Assembly: GCA_049841135.1 (NCBI GenBank)
Contig: JASGHK010000005.1
Coordinates: 3,348,001-3,412,000 of the forward strand
Direction: 5' to 3'
DNA from: JACRCT01 sp049841135
GTDB taxonomy: Bacteria > Myxococcota > Myxococcia > Myxococcales > UBA5297
Length of the DNA stretch: 64,000 nt
Below are positions 7,707 through 18,300 of the stretch, one piece after another. Positions within the stretch are counted from its first letter, which is position 1; each line of letters begins with the position of its first letter. The notes below the pieces were generated by a model. It was given only the letters and a program-made list of their open reading frames with translations, did not search any database and had not been told where the DNA came from. The position numbers and the translations under genes are program-made.

Positions 7707-10700
7707 TCAGCGCGCGCTCGTCTGCGGCCCCGCGGCCGCCCCGCTCACCTTCACCCGCCGCCCTAGCGCCTGGTCGATCTGCCCCATGAACGTCCGGAAC
7801 GCCGGGTAGTCGCCGGCCTTCACGCGCGAGGTGCCCATCATCACCTCGCCCTCGGCCACCACCGTCGAGGCGCCATCCAGCTTGTAGGCGAGCTTCACGG
7901 CCCCGAACGGGCTGCGCACGTCGACCGGCTTGGGCAGCTCGGCCTTGGCGCCCGCCGGCAGCGCGATCTTGTAGGTGAAGCGGTTGGTCCACGGGAACGG
8001 CAGGACGAGGTCGAAGGTGCGCGCCGACAGCGGCGAGTAGGACTCGACGTACGACGCGCCCTGGCCGAACGGCGTGAAGGAGAGCGTCTCGCCCTCGCGC
8101 TCGCCCCAGGTCGGCGCGTCCATCGAGAAGGTGAGCTCCACGTCCTTCTCGAGCGCGTTGAGGTCGCTGGTCTTCAGGTCCAGCACCTTGATGCCCGGGA
8201 ACGCCCGCGCCCAGCCCTGCTCGTATTTCTCGCGCGCCCCGTCGGCCTGCTGGAACGAGCGCCGGTAGTCGGGGGCATTGAGCCCGCTCACCGTGGCCTT
8301 GGCCTGGATCGCTGCGCGGCCCTCCGGCGAGAGCGTGATGTCGTAGGTCGACTGCGTCAGGTTGGCCTCGGCCTTGCCCGCGGGGATCTGCCCGAGCTTC
8401 GCGCCGCCGCCAGGCTCCACCACCATCACCACCGCGCCGGTGTCCTCGGCCGGGAAGCTCGCGGCTGCCGTACAGCTCCGCGGTGCCGTCGAGCCACAAG
8501 TCGTGCTTGGGCACGTAGAGGATGGCGTGGTCGAAGATGGCCAGCGACGCCGGCACCGGGTCGATCGCCCCCAGCCGGCGCATGCGCAAGAGCACCATCC
8601 GCGAGTCGATGCCCGCCGCCTCGAGCAGCGCGTGCATCAGCGACGCCTTGTCCTTGCAGTCGCCGAAGCGGCGCGCGAGCACCTTGTCCACCTTGTACGG
8701 CTTGAAGCCGTGGATGCCGAACTCGAGGCCCACGTAGCGGGTCTTGGTCACCACGAACCCGTAGACCGCGCGGATGATGGTCAGCTCGTCCGGGTTCTTG
8801 GGCAGCCCGGCGACGATCTCCTTGAGCGCCGCCTTGATCTCGTCGGTGGGCACGAGTTGGTCGCGCACCAGGCCCCAGTAGAAGCGGTTGACGGCCTCCC
8901 AGTCCGAGTAGGTCGAGACGTGCAGCTGCGCGTAGACCTCCGAGCCGCCGGGCATGCCGGGCTCGGGCACGATCTCGGGGACGTTGCGCGCCGACCAGCG
9001 GTACAGCCGCGAGCCGTCGGGCTTGGCCTGCTCGGTCTTCTCCAGCTTCACCGGGCAGGTGTTGGAGAAGATCGTCCGGCCGACGGGCGCCTGGAGCACG
9101 TAGTCGAACCGCGCCTTGGGCAGGTCGGCCTGCACGGTGCTGACGTCGCCGAAGTAGTCGGAGAGCAGGTTGTCGTTGGCGGTGTCGTCCAGCCGCCAGG
9201 CCAGCTCGAGCACGTCGCCCGGGTCCAGGTTGGGGAAGCTGATGATGCGGCCGCGGGCGTCGTAGTAGAGCCGGGAGGCGCCGTCGGAGAGCGAGCGCTC
9301 CGACTCCTGGTGCGACTCGATGATCGACCCGTCGGGCTTGAGCACCCGCGCCTTGAGGATCTTCAGCTCCTGCCGGTCGGGCGAGTAGGTGACCCACTGC
9401 GAGCGCTGCTTCTCGACGCCGCGCGCGGTCTGCACGCGGATGACGGTCTGCTCGAAGCGCGAGGAGAGGCCGCTGGGCAGCACCTTGACGGCGGTGAAGT
9501 CGGCGAGCGCGACGGCGTCCTCGCCAGGGGTGGGCGGGACCTCGGCGGCGAGCTTGGCCGCGTCGTAGGCCAGGTCCTCGCCGAAACCGCGGCCCTCGCT
9601 GCGCAGGGCCTTGAGCGCCTCCTTGACCTGCGGGTTCTGGGGCTTGAGCTTCCAGCGAGCGGGTGAAGGCGGCGATGGCCTCCTTGGTCTCGCCGCTCCG
9701 GGTCAGCGCCTGGCCCTGCCGCTCGAAGACCTCGGCGTCCTCGGGAGCGATCTCGATGGCCTTGGCGAAGGCTGCCTTGGCCTCGTCGGTGCGGCCGTTG
9801 GCGGCGGAGAGCTCGCCCAGCCGCAGCCAGCTGCGCACGTCCCACGGATCGAGCGAGCAGATCTCGCGCTGCTCCTTGAGCGCGGCTTCGACCTCACCCA
9901 GGTCGGAGAGCGAGGAGACCAGCAGGCGCCGGGACTCGAGGTCGTCGAAGCGCAGCGCGATGGCCACGCGCAGGAGGGAGACCGAGTCGCGCATCTGGTC
10001 GTGCCGGCGGGCGAGCCGGGCGGCCTCGCGGACGACCTCGGGCCGGTCGCGGTAGGTCCGGGCCAGGCTCGCGATGAGCTGCGCCGAGTGCCGCGCCAGG
10101 CCTACCTCGTCGTAGGCGCGGGCGAGGCCGAGCGAGAGCGGATAGTGCGCGGTCTGCTTCTGCACCGCGGGCAGGAGGAGATCGAGCGCGCGGCGCGACT
10201 GGTCGTGGCCCATCAGGTGTCGCGCGAGCGCCAGGGTCGCCGCGGGATGCAGCGGGTGGTTCGCCAGCGCCGCCTCGAGGTACCGGCGCCGCTCGTTCGA
10301 GTCGTCGGCGGTGGCGGCCGCGAGCATCTGCGGGCCCAGCTCCTTGGGGGCGAGCTGCGCGGCGCGGGCGGCCTCGGCGGCCTCGCGCTGGTCCTTGGGA
10401 TCGCTCACGCGCTTGACGAAGAGCAGCTCGGCGTACTCGGCCACGGCGCGGGCCAGCGCCGCCGGGTCCTTCGCCGAGAGGTCGGCCTTCTTGCGGAAGG
10501 CGTCCAGCGCAGTGGGGGCGGCCTGGACCTCGCGCGCGAGGGTGGGGGCCTTGGGCAGCGGCGGCAGCGTGTCGGGGGCGGAGAGGGTGGCGTTGGAGAG
10601 CGCGTCGCCGTCGAGGCCGGAGACGCGCAGCCAGTAGCCCGCCGGGCCCGACTGCTGGCAGAGCTTGAGCAGCACGCGGTTGGCGCCCTTCTTGAGCGTG

Positions 10701-11494
10701 ACGCCGACCTGGGACTGGTCGAAGCGGGCGGGGTGGTAGGCGTCGTCCTGGAGGACCTTCACGCCGTTGAGGAAGAGGCGCGAGGCGCCGGACGCGCCCA
10801 GGTGCAGCACCGCCTTCTGGTCGGCGGCGACCTCGACGACGGCGAGCGCGTAGGTGACGGTCTCGTCGGTGGGGCTGAGCACGGCGCCCAGGTCGACGTA
10901 GCCGTCCTTGGAGAGCTCCGGCAGCTTGCGCCAGCCGATCTCGCGGACCTTGCCGGGGAAGCGCGCGGCGAGCTCGACGCCCTTCTCCGGCGGGTAGGCC
11001 ATGTCGCAGCCCGACTTGCCCTCGTTGTCGAAGGGCCCGGCGATCCAGCTCCGGGTGACGAAGCCGAGCCTGGCGGTCTGCTCCTGCGCCGAGGGCAGGC
11101 GGCCCCGGCTCCTCTGCACCTGGGCGAGCAGATAGCGGGCGAGCGAGCGGACCTCGGGCGGGACCGCGCCCCACTCCACGAACTGGCCGTAGAGGCGAGC
11201 GAGCGGCGCCAGCGTCGAGAGCCGGTCGCGCAGGCTGTAGGCGCGCAGGAGCGGGAGGACGGCCTCGACGGTGCGCGCGCGGGCGATGGCGTCGGCCTTG
11301 TAGCCCTCGAGCTCGGCCATGAAGGGGTCGTCGAGCTTGGCGGCGGGCTCGGGCAGCTCCGGCAGCGGCGCGTCGATGTCCGCGGCGGGCGGCGGCGGGG
11401 CGTCGGCGGGCGCCTTGGCCGGTGCGGGCGCCGCGCCGAGCGCGGTCGTGGAGAGCAGGAGGACAGAGAGCGCTGCGGCAATTCGGGATGGCAA
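7707..11494 (-). CDS. DUF3857 / transglutaminase-like TPR protein (two +1 frame disruptions)
   Basis: One gene split by two apparent 1-base insertions. One is near 9653 (GAGCTC read as GAAGCTC in the coding sense); the other is near 8455 (GAGCTC read as GAGCTTC). Joined, it is about 1260 residues. The order is a signal peptide (PSRIAAALSVLLLSTTALGA), a region rich in helical repeats, TPR units around residues 480-620 (DVRSWLRLGELSAANGRTDE and similar), then DUF3857 (VLKPDGSIIESHQESERSL). A transglutaminase-like core follows with Cys in RRFGDCKDKASLMHALL, His in AIFDHAILYVP and Asp in DLWLDGTAELYG. A C-terminal beta domain ends at 7707. Such periplasmic proteins are common in Bacteroidota and Myxococcota, role unclear. 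The TTG start at 11494 is chosen for the signal peptide; ATG 11530 or 11554 are alternatives. Confidence 0.85.
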
Positions 11495-11598
11495 GGAGGA
11501 GGCCTTCCAGACTGAGGGAGGCGGAATCATCCGGGGAAGGCTTCGGACGATCAAGCGGGCTGCAGGCGCTCGGTGTCCCGGTGACCGGGCGCCCGGAA

Positions 11599-11692
11599 CG
11601 TCCCATACGTCTCATGTGTCCCATAGGTCCCATCGTCGGATAGGACGCATGGGACACAGGGGACCTATGGGACGCATAGGACCCATGGGACC
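11599..11692. repeat. GTCCCATA-type octamer repeats, second tract
   Basis: Copies of CGTCCCATACGTCTCATG and GTCCCATAGGTCCCAT are followed, after a short centre, by inverted copies (GGACGCATGGGACACAG, GGACCTATGGGACGCATAGG). The tract can fold back on itself. It lies just outside the left target duplication of the IS1202-type element and upstream of the DUF3857 gene, the same position relative to a gene start as the tract at 5152. Confidence 0.8.
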
Positions 11693-11699
11693 TGAGCGA

Positions 11700-11716
11700 C
11701 GGCCAGCTTGCCGCCA
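11700..11716. repeat. Left 17-bp target-site duplication of the IS1202-type element
   Basis: CGGCCAGCTTGCCGCCA, repeated exactly at 13416-13432 immediately beyond the right end. The flanking TG/CA borders of the element adjoin both copies. Confidence 0.8.
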
Positions 11717-13415
11717 TGTTACGGGTCAGCGACTAGTTCCGATCAACTGTTCAGCGATTAGTTCCGATCGCCTGGGGTGCTAGCCCTGGGAGATGGAACT
11801 GATGAGCAAGCGAGAATGGGACCGTTTGGATGTCATCAAGCGGGTTGAGCGGGATGAGCTGTCGGTCGCGCAGGCGGCGCAGATCCTGGGTGTGTCACCG
11901 CGCTGGCTGCTGGAGCTGCGGAAGGCCGTTGCAGCGGATGGCGCAGCGGCGCTCGTCCACGGCAACAAGGGCAAGCGGCCCGCCAACCGGCTCAAGGACA
12001 AAGACCGGGAAAGGATCGTCGAGTTGGCGCGCACGACGTACGCGGGCTTCAACGACCAGCACTTCACCGAGAAACTGGTGGACGAGAAGATCTCGGTGTC
12101 CCGGTCATCGGTGAGGCGGCTGCTGCGAGAGGCCAAGATTGGCCTGAGTCGCAAGCGCAGAGCGAGCAAGCACAGAAGACGCAGAGACCGCCGGCCGCAG
12201 GCGGGCCTGATGATCCTCTGGGACGGCAGCCGCCACGACTGGCTGGAAGGCCGAGGCCCGATGCTGTGCCTCATGGGGGCGATCGACGACGCCACTGGCG
12301 AGCTGCTACCCGGGGCGCACTTCGTCGACCAGGAGTGCACGGCGAGCTACTTGAGAACGCTGCAGGCGATCGTCCTGGAGAAGGGCATCCCGCACTCCGC
12401 CTATGGCGACCGCCACGCCGCGCTCCAGCGCAACGACGACCATTGGACGCTCGAGGAAGAACTCCGCGGCGAGCAGGACCTGACTCACGTCGGCTACGCG
12501 TTGAGAGCGCTGAACATCACGCCCATCGCCGCGCTTTCGCCGCAGGCCAAGGGACGCGTCGAGCGGCTGTGGAAGACGCTTCAGGACCGGCTGGTGTCGG
12601 AGCTCAGGCTGGCGAACGCCTGCACGCGCGAGGAGGCCGACCAGGTGCTCGCGGCATACGTTCCCGGGCACAACCGGCGCTTCGCCATCGCGCCCAAGGA
12701 TGCGACGCCCGCATGGCGCCCGTTGCGGGGCATCGACGTCGAGCGCGCCTGCAGCTTCCGGTACGAGGCCCAGGTGGGCAATGACAACGCTGTACGCCTC
12801 CAGGGGCGAGTCTTCGACATACCGCCTGGGCCCGGCAGCCGCGGCTACGCGAAGGCGCGGGCCGAGGTGCGGCAACTGCTCAACGGGAGCTGGCGGGTCT
12901 ACGTGAAGGACGTCTTGGTGGCCTCGCTGTCCGCCAGTCCTCTGGAAGAGCTGCGCCCTCGAAAGCGGCACAAGCGCTCTGCGACCGACAAGGCGTTCGG
13001 CAAGGCGGTCCGCCGGTTGAATGCAGAGCCGGCGGTAGCTGTTGCCACGCCAAGGGCACGACGCGGCCTGCCGCCGCCTGCGTTCAACGGCTATGGCCAG
13101 CTCGTGCGACGCAAGAAGCAGGCTGCCTGAGCCGGGGAGTGCCTGCTCCGTCTGCCGTCGGAGCTGCACGAAGCGAGTGCCATGTTCGGGACCTCCGGGC
13201 GGATCTAACGGGGGAAGGGGCGCATACAGCCGCGCCCCTCCCCCCGTTCGCCCCTCTCCTCAACCGACCGCTCGACACGACCGTCCCGACACGCCGCCGT
13301 CGCCTGCCAATCGCATCGCCGGGTAGAGTGGCGCCCGCTGTGCCAAACACGCCCTGGGCCGATCGGAAGTAATCGCTGACCAGTTGGCACCGGAAGTAAT
13401 CGCTGACCCGCTACA
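11717..13415 (+). mobile_element. IS1202-type (ISNCY) insertion sequence, 1699 bp
   Basis: The element begins TGTTACGGGTCAGCGACTAG and ends, read on the other strand, TGTAGCGGGTCAGCGATTAC. These are imperfect terminal inverted repeats with TG...CA borders. Each end carries a second internal copy of the CAGCGATTAsTTCCG motif (11751-11768 on the left; about 13362-13381 on the right), likely transposase-binding sites. Exact 17-bp direct repeats flank it. The single large gene is the transposase at 11793-13130. The 13131-13415 stretch inside the element has no convincing gene. Known IS1202 relatives make unusually long target duplications of more than 20 bp, so the 17 bp here is long but shorter than that. 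Intact ends and gene suggest recent activity. Confidence 0.85.
11793..13130 (+). CDS. IS1202-like DDE transposase
   Basis: 445 residues. The N-terminal helix-turn-helix (about 22-45, LSVAQAAQILGVSPRWLLEL) is followed by a second HTH-like region (about 66-115). The rve-type RNase H catalytic core has candidate acidic residues Asp144 (LWDGSRHDW), Asp206 (AYGDRHAAL) and Glu257 (AKGRVERLWKT). A basic C-terminus follows. The reading frame is intact and lies wholly inside the IS ends. It catalyses cut-and-paste or copy-out transposition of the element. The family is assigned from the N-terminal HTH, the D-D-E pattern and the GRVERLWKTLQDRLVSELR motif that is typical of ISNCY/IS1202 and IS481-like enzymes. 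An IS481-like assignment is the main alternative. Confidence 0.9.
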   Translation: MELMSKREWDRLDVIKRVERDELSVAQAAQILGVSPRWLLELRKAVAADGAAALVHGNKGKRPANRLKDKDRERIVELARTTYAGFNDQHFTEKLVDEKISVSRSSVRRLLREAKIGLSRKRRASKHRRRRDRRPQAGLMILWDGSRHDWLEGRGPMLCLMGAIDDATGELLPGAHFVDQECTASYLRTLQAIVLEKGIPHSAYGDRHAALQRNDDHWTLEEELRGEQDLTHVGYALRALNITPIAALSPQAKGRVERLWKTLQDRLVSELRLANACTREEADQVLAAYVPGHNRRFAIAPKDATPAWRPLRGIDVERACSFRYEAQVGNDNAVRLQGRVFDIPPGPGSRGYAKARAEVRQLLNGSWRVYVKDVLVASLSASPLEELRPRKRHKRSATDKAFGKAVRRLNAEPAVAVATPRARRGLPPPAFNGYGQLVRRKKQAA

Positions 13416-13432
13416 CGGCCAGCTTGCCGCCA
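13416..13432. repeat. Right 17-bp target-site duplication of the IS1202-type element
   Basis: Exact copy of the 17 bases at 11700-11716. It lies 39 bases upstream of the ABC transporter ATPase start, so the element inserted in that gene's leader and may separate it from its native promoter. Confidence 0.8.
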
Positions 13433-13470
13433 TGGCCGGCCCCCCGCCGCCAGGGTAGGCTCGCCCCGCC

Positions 13471-14529
13471 ATGACCGACGCCCTGCGCCTGACCGACCTC
13501 CGCCGCCGCTTCGGGAAGGTGCAAGCGCTGGACGGGCTGTCGCTGAACGTGCCGCAGGGCGAGGTCTACGGCTTCTTGGGCCGCAACGGCGCCGGCAAGA
13601 CCACCACGCTCCTCGTCCTCATGGGCATCCTGCGCCCGGACTCCGGCGAGGTGTGCTTCTTCGGTGAGCGGGTCGGCAGGGTCGGCGTCGCCCAGAAGCA
13701 GCGCATCGGGTACGTCTCGCAGGAGCAGAACTTCTACCCGTGGATGACGCCGCTGCAGCTGGGGCGGTTCGTCTCGGGCTTCTACCCGCGCTGGGACGAC
13801 GGCGAGTTCAAGCGGCTGCTCAAGGTGCTCGACGTGCCGTGCGACCGTCGCGCGGCCGAGCTCTCCGGCGGCACCCGCGCCAAGCTGGGTCTCGCGCTGG
13901 CGCTGGCGCCGGGCCCGGACCTGTTGCTCCTCGACGAGCCCACCGCCGGCCTCGACCCGGTCGCCCGCCGCGAGTTCAACGACCTGCTCGTCGAGCGCGT
14001 CCGCGCCCGGGGCTGCACGGCGCTCTTCTCGTCGCACATCGTCGACGAGGTCCAGCACGTCGCGACGCGCATCGGCATCGTGCAGGCGGGGAAGACCCGC
14101 TTCGAGGGCCCGCTGGGCGAGCTGCTCGGTTCCCTGCGCAGGGTCCAGCTCGGGATGCCAGCCCCAGCCCCAACTCCGCCTGCGGCGCTCCCCGTCGCGG
14201 ATTCAGTCTCCGAGGTTCCCGCCGCGCCCGCCGCCGAGAACGGTCCGTTGCCGGCCGAGAGCGTCGCCGCCGAGCCCGTCTTGGCAGAGATCCCGGTTTC
14301 GCCATCACCACCACTCTTCTTGCCGCCGCAGCCGGTGCCGCCGGTCGCGCCTCAGCCGTTCGTGCCCCCGGCCGGCTTCACCCGGCTGCGCGGTGACGTC
14401 TGGCAGGCGAGCCCCGAAGCCTGGGCGGCGGCGCCGGCGCAGTGGCCCCCCGGCACGAGCTTCGCCGCCATCGACCTCGAGGACGCCTTCCTCGCCTTCG
14501 CGCGGACCGGGACGGAGCGCGCGGCGTGA
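13471..14529 (+). CDS. ABC transporter ATP-binding protein
   Basis: 352 residues. The nucleotide-binding domain occupies about 1-225. Walker A is GRNGAGKTT (37-45), the signature LSGGTRAK (131-138) and Walker B LLLLDEP with Asp155 and Glu156; the H-loop is SSHIVDEV. It resembles the CcmA/NatA-type ATPases that pair with ABC-2 permeases. After a Pro/Ala-rich linker (about 235-300) a short C-terminal extension (GDVWQASPEAWAAAPAQW) is present, not part of the usual domain. The stop overlaps the GTG start of the first permease by 4 bases, so the three genes to 18292 form one operon. The exporter's substrate is unknown. The upstream IS insertion may influence expression. Confidence 0.92.
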   Translation: MTDALRLTDLRRRFGKVQALDGLSLNVPQGEVYGFLGRNGAGKTTTLLVLMGILRPDSGEVCFFGERVGRVGVAQKQRIGYVSQEQNFYPWMTPLQLGRFVSGFYPRWDDGEFKRLLKVLDVPCDRRAAELSGGTRAKLGLALALAPGPDLLLLDEPTAGLDPVARREFNDLLVERVRARGCTALFSSHIVDEVQHVATRIGIVQAGKTRFEGPLGELLGSLRRVQLGMPAPAPTPPAALPVADSVSEVPAAPAAENGPLPAESVAAEPVLAEIPVSPSPPLFLPPQPVPPVAPQPFVPPAGFTRLRGDVWQASPEAWAAAPAQWPPGTSFAAIDLEDAFLAFARTGTERAA

Positions 14530-16374
14530 GCTGGGGGCTCTTGCGCAAGGAGCTGCGGGAGCACTGGGCGGTGCTCCTGGCGCTCGCCTTCGCCGGGCTC
14601 GTCGCCTACGCCGCGTCCGTGGGCAAAGCCAAGGACGCGGGGTCCGAGTTCGTGGCGGTCCGCATGTTCTGCGCGACCTTCTCGCTGCTCGGCTCGCTGG
14701 TCGTCTGCAACCGGCTGTTCGTCCGCGAGTGGTCGGGGCGCACCCAGCTCTTCCTGGAGGCCTTGCCGGTCACGCGGCTGCGCGTCGTCACCACCAAGCT
14801 CCTGCTCGGCGCCGCGCTCGTCGCCGTCCCCGTGCTGGCGGTGCTCGCCCTCTCCGCGGCGCGCGCCTCGCGATGGGAGCCGGTGACCACGCGCTACGTC
14901 GCCATCGTCGGTGCCCGGGCGCTGGCGTTCTCGCTGACCTTCTATTCGCTGTCGTTCCTGGCGGCGATGCTCGGGCGGCTGCGCGTGGGCCTGTGGATGG
15001 CGCTCATCCTCGCCTGGTACACGCTCGAGCAGGTCCTGAAGATTCGAGCTGGTGACCTTGCCGCTGCTGCGGCTGGTCGAGCCACAGATGGCCTTCGAGC
15101 GCCACACCGTGCCGTGGGGCGAGCTGGCGAGCGCGGTGGGGGTGAGTGTGGCGTTGCTGCTCGGCGCCTTCGGGCTGGCGCTGGCCCGCGACGGCTCGGT
15201 GGCCTCGCGTCTCGCCCGGCGCCTGCAGCCGCGCGAGAAGGTGTTCTTCGCCTGCGTGGGCATGGCCTACCTGTTCATGCTCTACGCCGTCGACGAGCGC
15301 CGCGACAGGCCGGCCTTCGAGCTCGCGGAGATCATCCGCGCCGCCAAGGGCCGCACGGTCGTCGGGGTCGGCAAGGGTGAGGGGCTCTCCGACGAGCGTG
15401 CCAACCACCTGGGCATGCTCGTCGCCGGCGACCTCGAGGCCCTGCAGGACTTCCTGGGGCTCCAGACCAAGCCCGCGGTCTTCCTCATCCCCAGCCACGG
15501 GATGGACCCCGACGTCTTCCAGCTTGCCCGGCTGCCGAAGGCCGACGGCGTGGTCGTCAAGGCGGCGCTCTCCAACCCCGCGCTCGACGAGCGCGACCTG
15601 CGCGCCTTCGTCACCGGCGAGGTCCTCTCCTGGCACAGCCGCGGCCGGCTGCTGCGCGAGGACCGCCTCTGGCTGCTGGAGGGCTTCGCGCGGGCCTTCG
15701 TCGCCCGGAACGAGCTGAGCGACCGCGAGCTCTTGCGCTTCGCGGCCGCGGGCATCGCCGGCTTCCCCGAAGACGGGCTCGAGCGCTGGTACACCACCCG
15801 CGAGCGGCTCGGCTCCTGCGTGGCCGACGCTGTGGCGCAGATCGCGGTGACGGGCCTGGCCGAGGACCTCGGACCGAAGTGGCAGGCCTTCGCGCGCGAG
15901 GCGCTCGGCGTCAGGCCGGAGAAGGACTTCCGCGCGAGCCTGTCCGAGAAGCCGCTCGCGGTGATCTATGCCGCCCACGCCCAGGGCAAGCCGCGTCGGT
16001 TCTCCGACTTCGTGCGCGCCAAGCTCGACGAGGTCCGGGCCACCCGCGGCCAGGAGATCGCCGACCTCGCCGCGCTCGAGCCCGCGCAGTCCGCCGTCCA
16101 CGTCTCGCGCACCGCCGCCGAGGTCCGCCACCAGCTGCGTTCGAAGGCGTCGCCGGGCGGCGGCGAGGTCGCCTACGCCTTCCGATACGCCGAGCTCGGA
16201 CCGTGGACCGGCCCGCTCGATCCCGAGGATCTGGGCCGGCTCGACACCGTGGGACAGGGCGTGATGCCGCTCGTCCCGCAGCTGGGCGCGCGGCTGTTCA
16301 CCGCCTTCGAGGTCCAGGACGCGCGGCTCGGCTGCGCGCTGCGCCTCTCCGCCGGACGCTGGGAGGTCCAGTGA
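14526..16374 (+). CDS. ABC-2 permease fused to a degenerate peptidase-like domain (one +1 frame disruption)
   Basis: GTG start at 14526 overlapping the ATPase stop. A 1-base insertion near 15045 (AAGATTCGAGCTGG) breaks the frame; joined it is 615 residues. The N-terminal half is an ABC-2 type permease with about six membrane segments and the LFLEALPVTRLRVVTTKLLL coupling-helix motif shared with its neighbour. The second half, after YLFMLYAVDERRD, is predicted periplasmic. It aligns by order with the peptidase-like part of the next gene and keeps a motif like the zincin glutamate helix (LWLLEGFARAFVAR). However, the HExxH position is replaced (RAFVTGEVLSWHS). I infer a catalytically dead paralogue forming a heterodimer with the second permease. 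The stop overlaps the next GTG by 4 bases. Confidence 0.8.
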
Positions 16375-18292
16375 ACGCCTCCCTGGTGCGAAAGGAGCTG
16401 CGCGACCAGCGCCCGTTCCTGGCGCTCGGCCTGTTCCTGAGCGCGTTCGACCTCACCGAGACGCTGCTCGAATTCCCCGACGTGATGACGCTGGCGCACA
16501 CCTTTCCGCAGCTGACCGACAGTTCGGGCCACCTGCTGCTGGTGCTGGCGTTTGCGGTGGGCACCGGCCTGCTGGTGCGCGAGCAGGACGAGGGGACGCT
16601 GCGCTTCCTGGACGGCTTGCCGGTGACGCGGCTGCGGCTGTTCGCGACCAAGCTCCTCGTCGCGACCGGCGTGCTCATCGATCTATCCGACCGTTCGCAC
16701 GATCGAGGCGGCCGTCCTGCACGTCGTCTCTCGCAACTCGCTGGCGCCCGAGCTCCACCCGCACCTGCTGCTGGTGGCGCTGGGCATCCACGTGCTGCTG
16801 GTCTTCCAGGGCCTGGTGCTGGGGATGCTCCTGGGCTACCTGCGCACGCTCGCCTGGGCCACGGCGGCGACGCTGGCCGTCTTGCTCATGAAGCTCGGCG
16901 ACGAGCTGCCGCGCGCCAAGAATCTGAACCCGGCGCGGCTCTTGGAGCTGCACCTGACCGGGACGAACTGGGACGTGCCGGCGGAGGCGCTGGCGGTGCA
17001 GGGAGCGGTGGCGGCGCTGGTCTGCGTGATGGTCGCGGCCGCCTACTCCGGCGCGCGCGGCCAGCGCCTGCTGCGGCTGGTGCAGGCCACCCGGCGTCCG
17101 TTCTGGTCGGCGGTGGTGTTCCTGGTGACGGCCGGCAGCCTCTTCTGGGTGGCGGCGGTCGTTGGCCGCGACGACCAGGTGAAGCGGTCGGGGTCCAGGA
17201 GTGGCGACGAGGAGGAGGTCGCGGGCGCCGAGTTCGCGCAGGCGCAGCCGGCGTTCATCGCGACCCGGCGGTACACCTTCCGCTATCCGGCCTTCCGCGC
17301 CGCGGTGGTCAAGCCGCTCGCGGAGAAGGCCGATGCCGCCTTCGACCAGGTGGCGGATCTTCTTGCCGCCCGGCGGCGACAAGCCCATCGACGTCGACAT
17401 GTCGGGCTCGAGCGCCAACACCCTGGGCACCGCCTTCCACGACCGGGTGCGGATGACGCCGACCGAGGCCGACGGCGAGGAGGTGCTCATCCACGAGACC
17501 GCGCACGTGCTCGCCGCGCGGATGCTCGACGAGAGCGGCAGCACGACGCTGAACCGGTTGCCGGTGCTCAACGAGGGGCTGGCGCAGTGGGTGGCCTACC
17601 GCGCGCCGGGCGGAGAGGCGCGCCGCCAGCGCGACCTGTTCGTGGCGGCGGTCATCCATGCGCGCCACGAGGTGCGGCTGGAGGAGCTGGCCGACTTCGC
17701 GCGGTTCGAGAGGCGGCAGGACAAGGGGCTGCAGTACCCGCTGGGAGCGGTGCTGGTGGAGTCGCTGGCCGAGCGCTACGGGGACCAGGCGCCGCGGCAC
17801 CTGCTGGAGACGCTTGGGAAGAAGGACTTCCCGACGAACCTGGGCGGGCTGGTGCTGTACCAGAGCCTGTTCCAGCTCGCGGGGTACGACCTGAGTGTCG
17901 TGGCCGACCTGTTCTTCAAGAAGCTGGAGGCGACGGCCAAGGAGCGCGCGCAGGAGATCGCCGCGCTGCCAAGGCTGCGGGGCGTGGTGGAGGCGGGCGA
18001 GTCGCGGCTGCGCATCACGGTGCGCGCCGACAAGCCGCTTTCGGATGAGCACTCGATCCTCGTGCGCGTGCGGCCGACGGCCGATGCGGATCTGACGGAC
18101 TACCGGGTTCGGTTCGCGTCCGCGGACGGGGCGGTCGAGATCGAGCGCGACGCCATCGCGCTGGACACGGTCTGCTTCCAGCCGGGGCTGCGCCGCGGCA
18201 AGACGGTGTTCTACGAGCCGTGGCTGTGCCAGTCGGTGAAGTGGGCCGACGACGACACGGTGCTGGAGGAGCAGGTTCCCGAGTCCCAGTGA
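16371..18292 (+). CDS. ABC-2 permease fused to a gluzincin (M1/MA-like) peptidase domain (two +1 frame disruptions)
   Basis: GTG start at 16371, overlapping the previous stop. Frame breaks near 16680 and 17355; joined it is 639 residues, close to its 615-residue neighbour. The N-terminal membrane half repeats the paralogue's motif (RFLDGLPVTRLRLFATKLLV). After the last membrane segment (about 17110-17160) lies a periplasmic domain. It has a complete zincin signature: HETAH (17492-17506), and 22 residues later a glutamate in VLNEGLAQWVAYR. This matches the HExxH...NEGxA layout of M1 aminopeptidases and the peptidase-MA-like family. The product would be an exporter that also carries a protease on the outer face, perhaps trimming its exported substrate; that role is inference. 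Confidence 0.82.
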
Positions 18293-18300
18293 CCAGGCCC

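Noticed and set aside
11599..11692. Second CRISPR-like repeat tract
   Set aside because: Same short octamer family without spacers.
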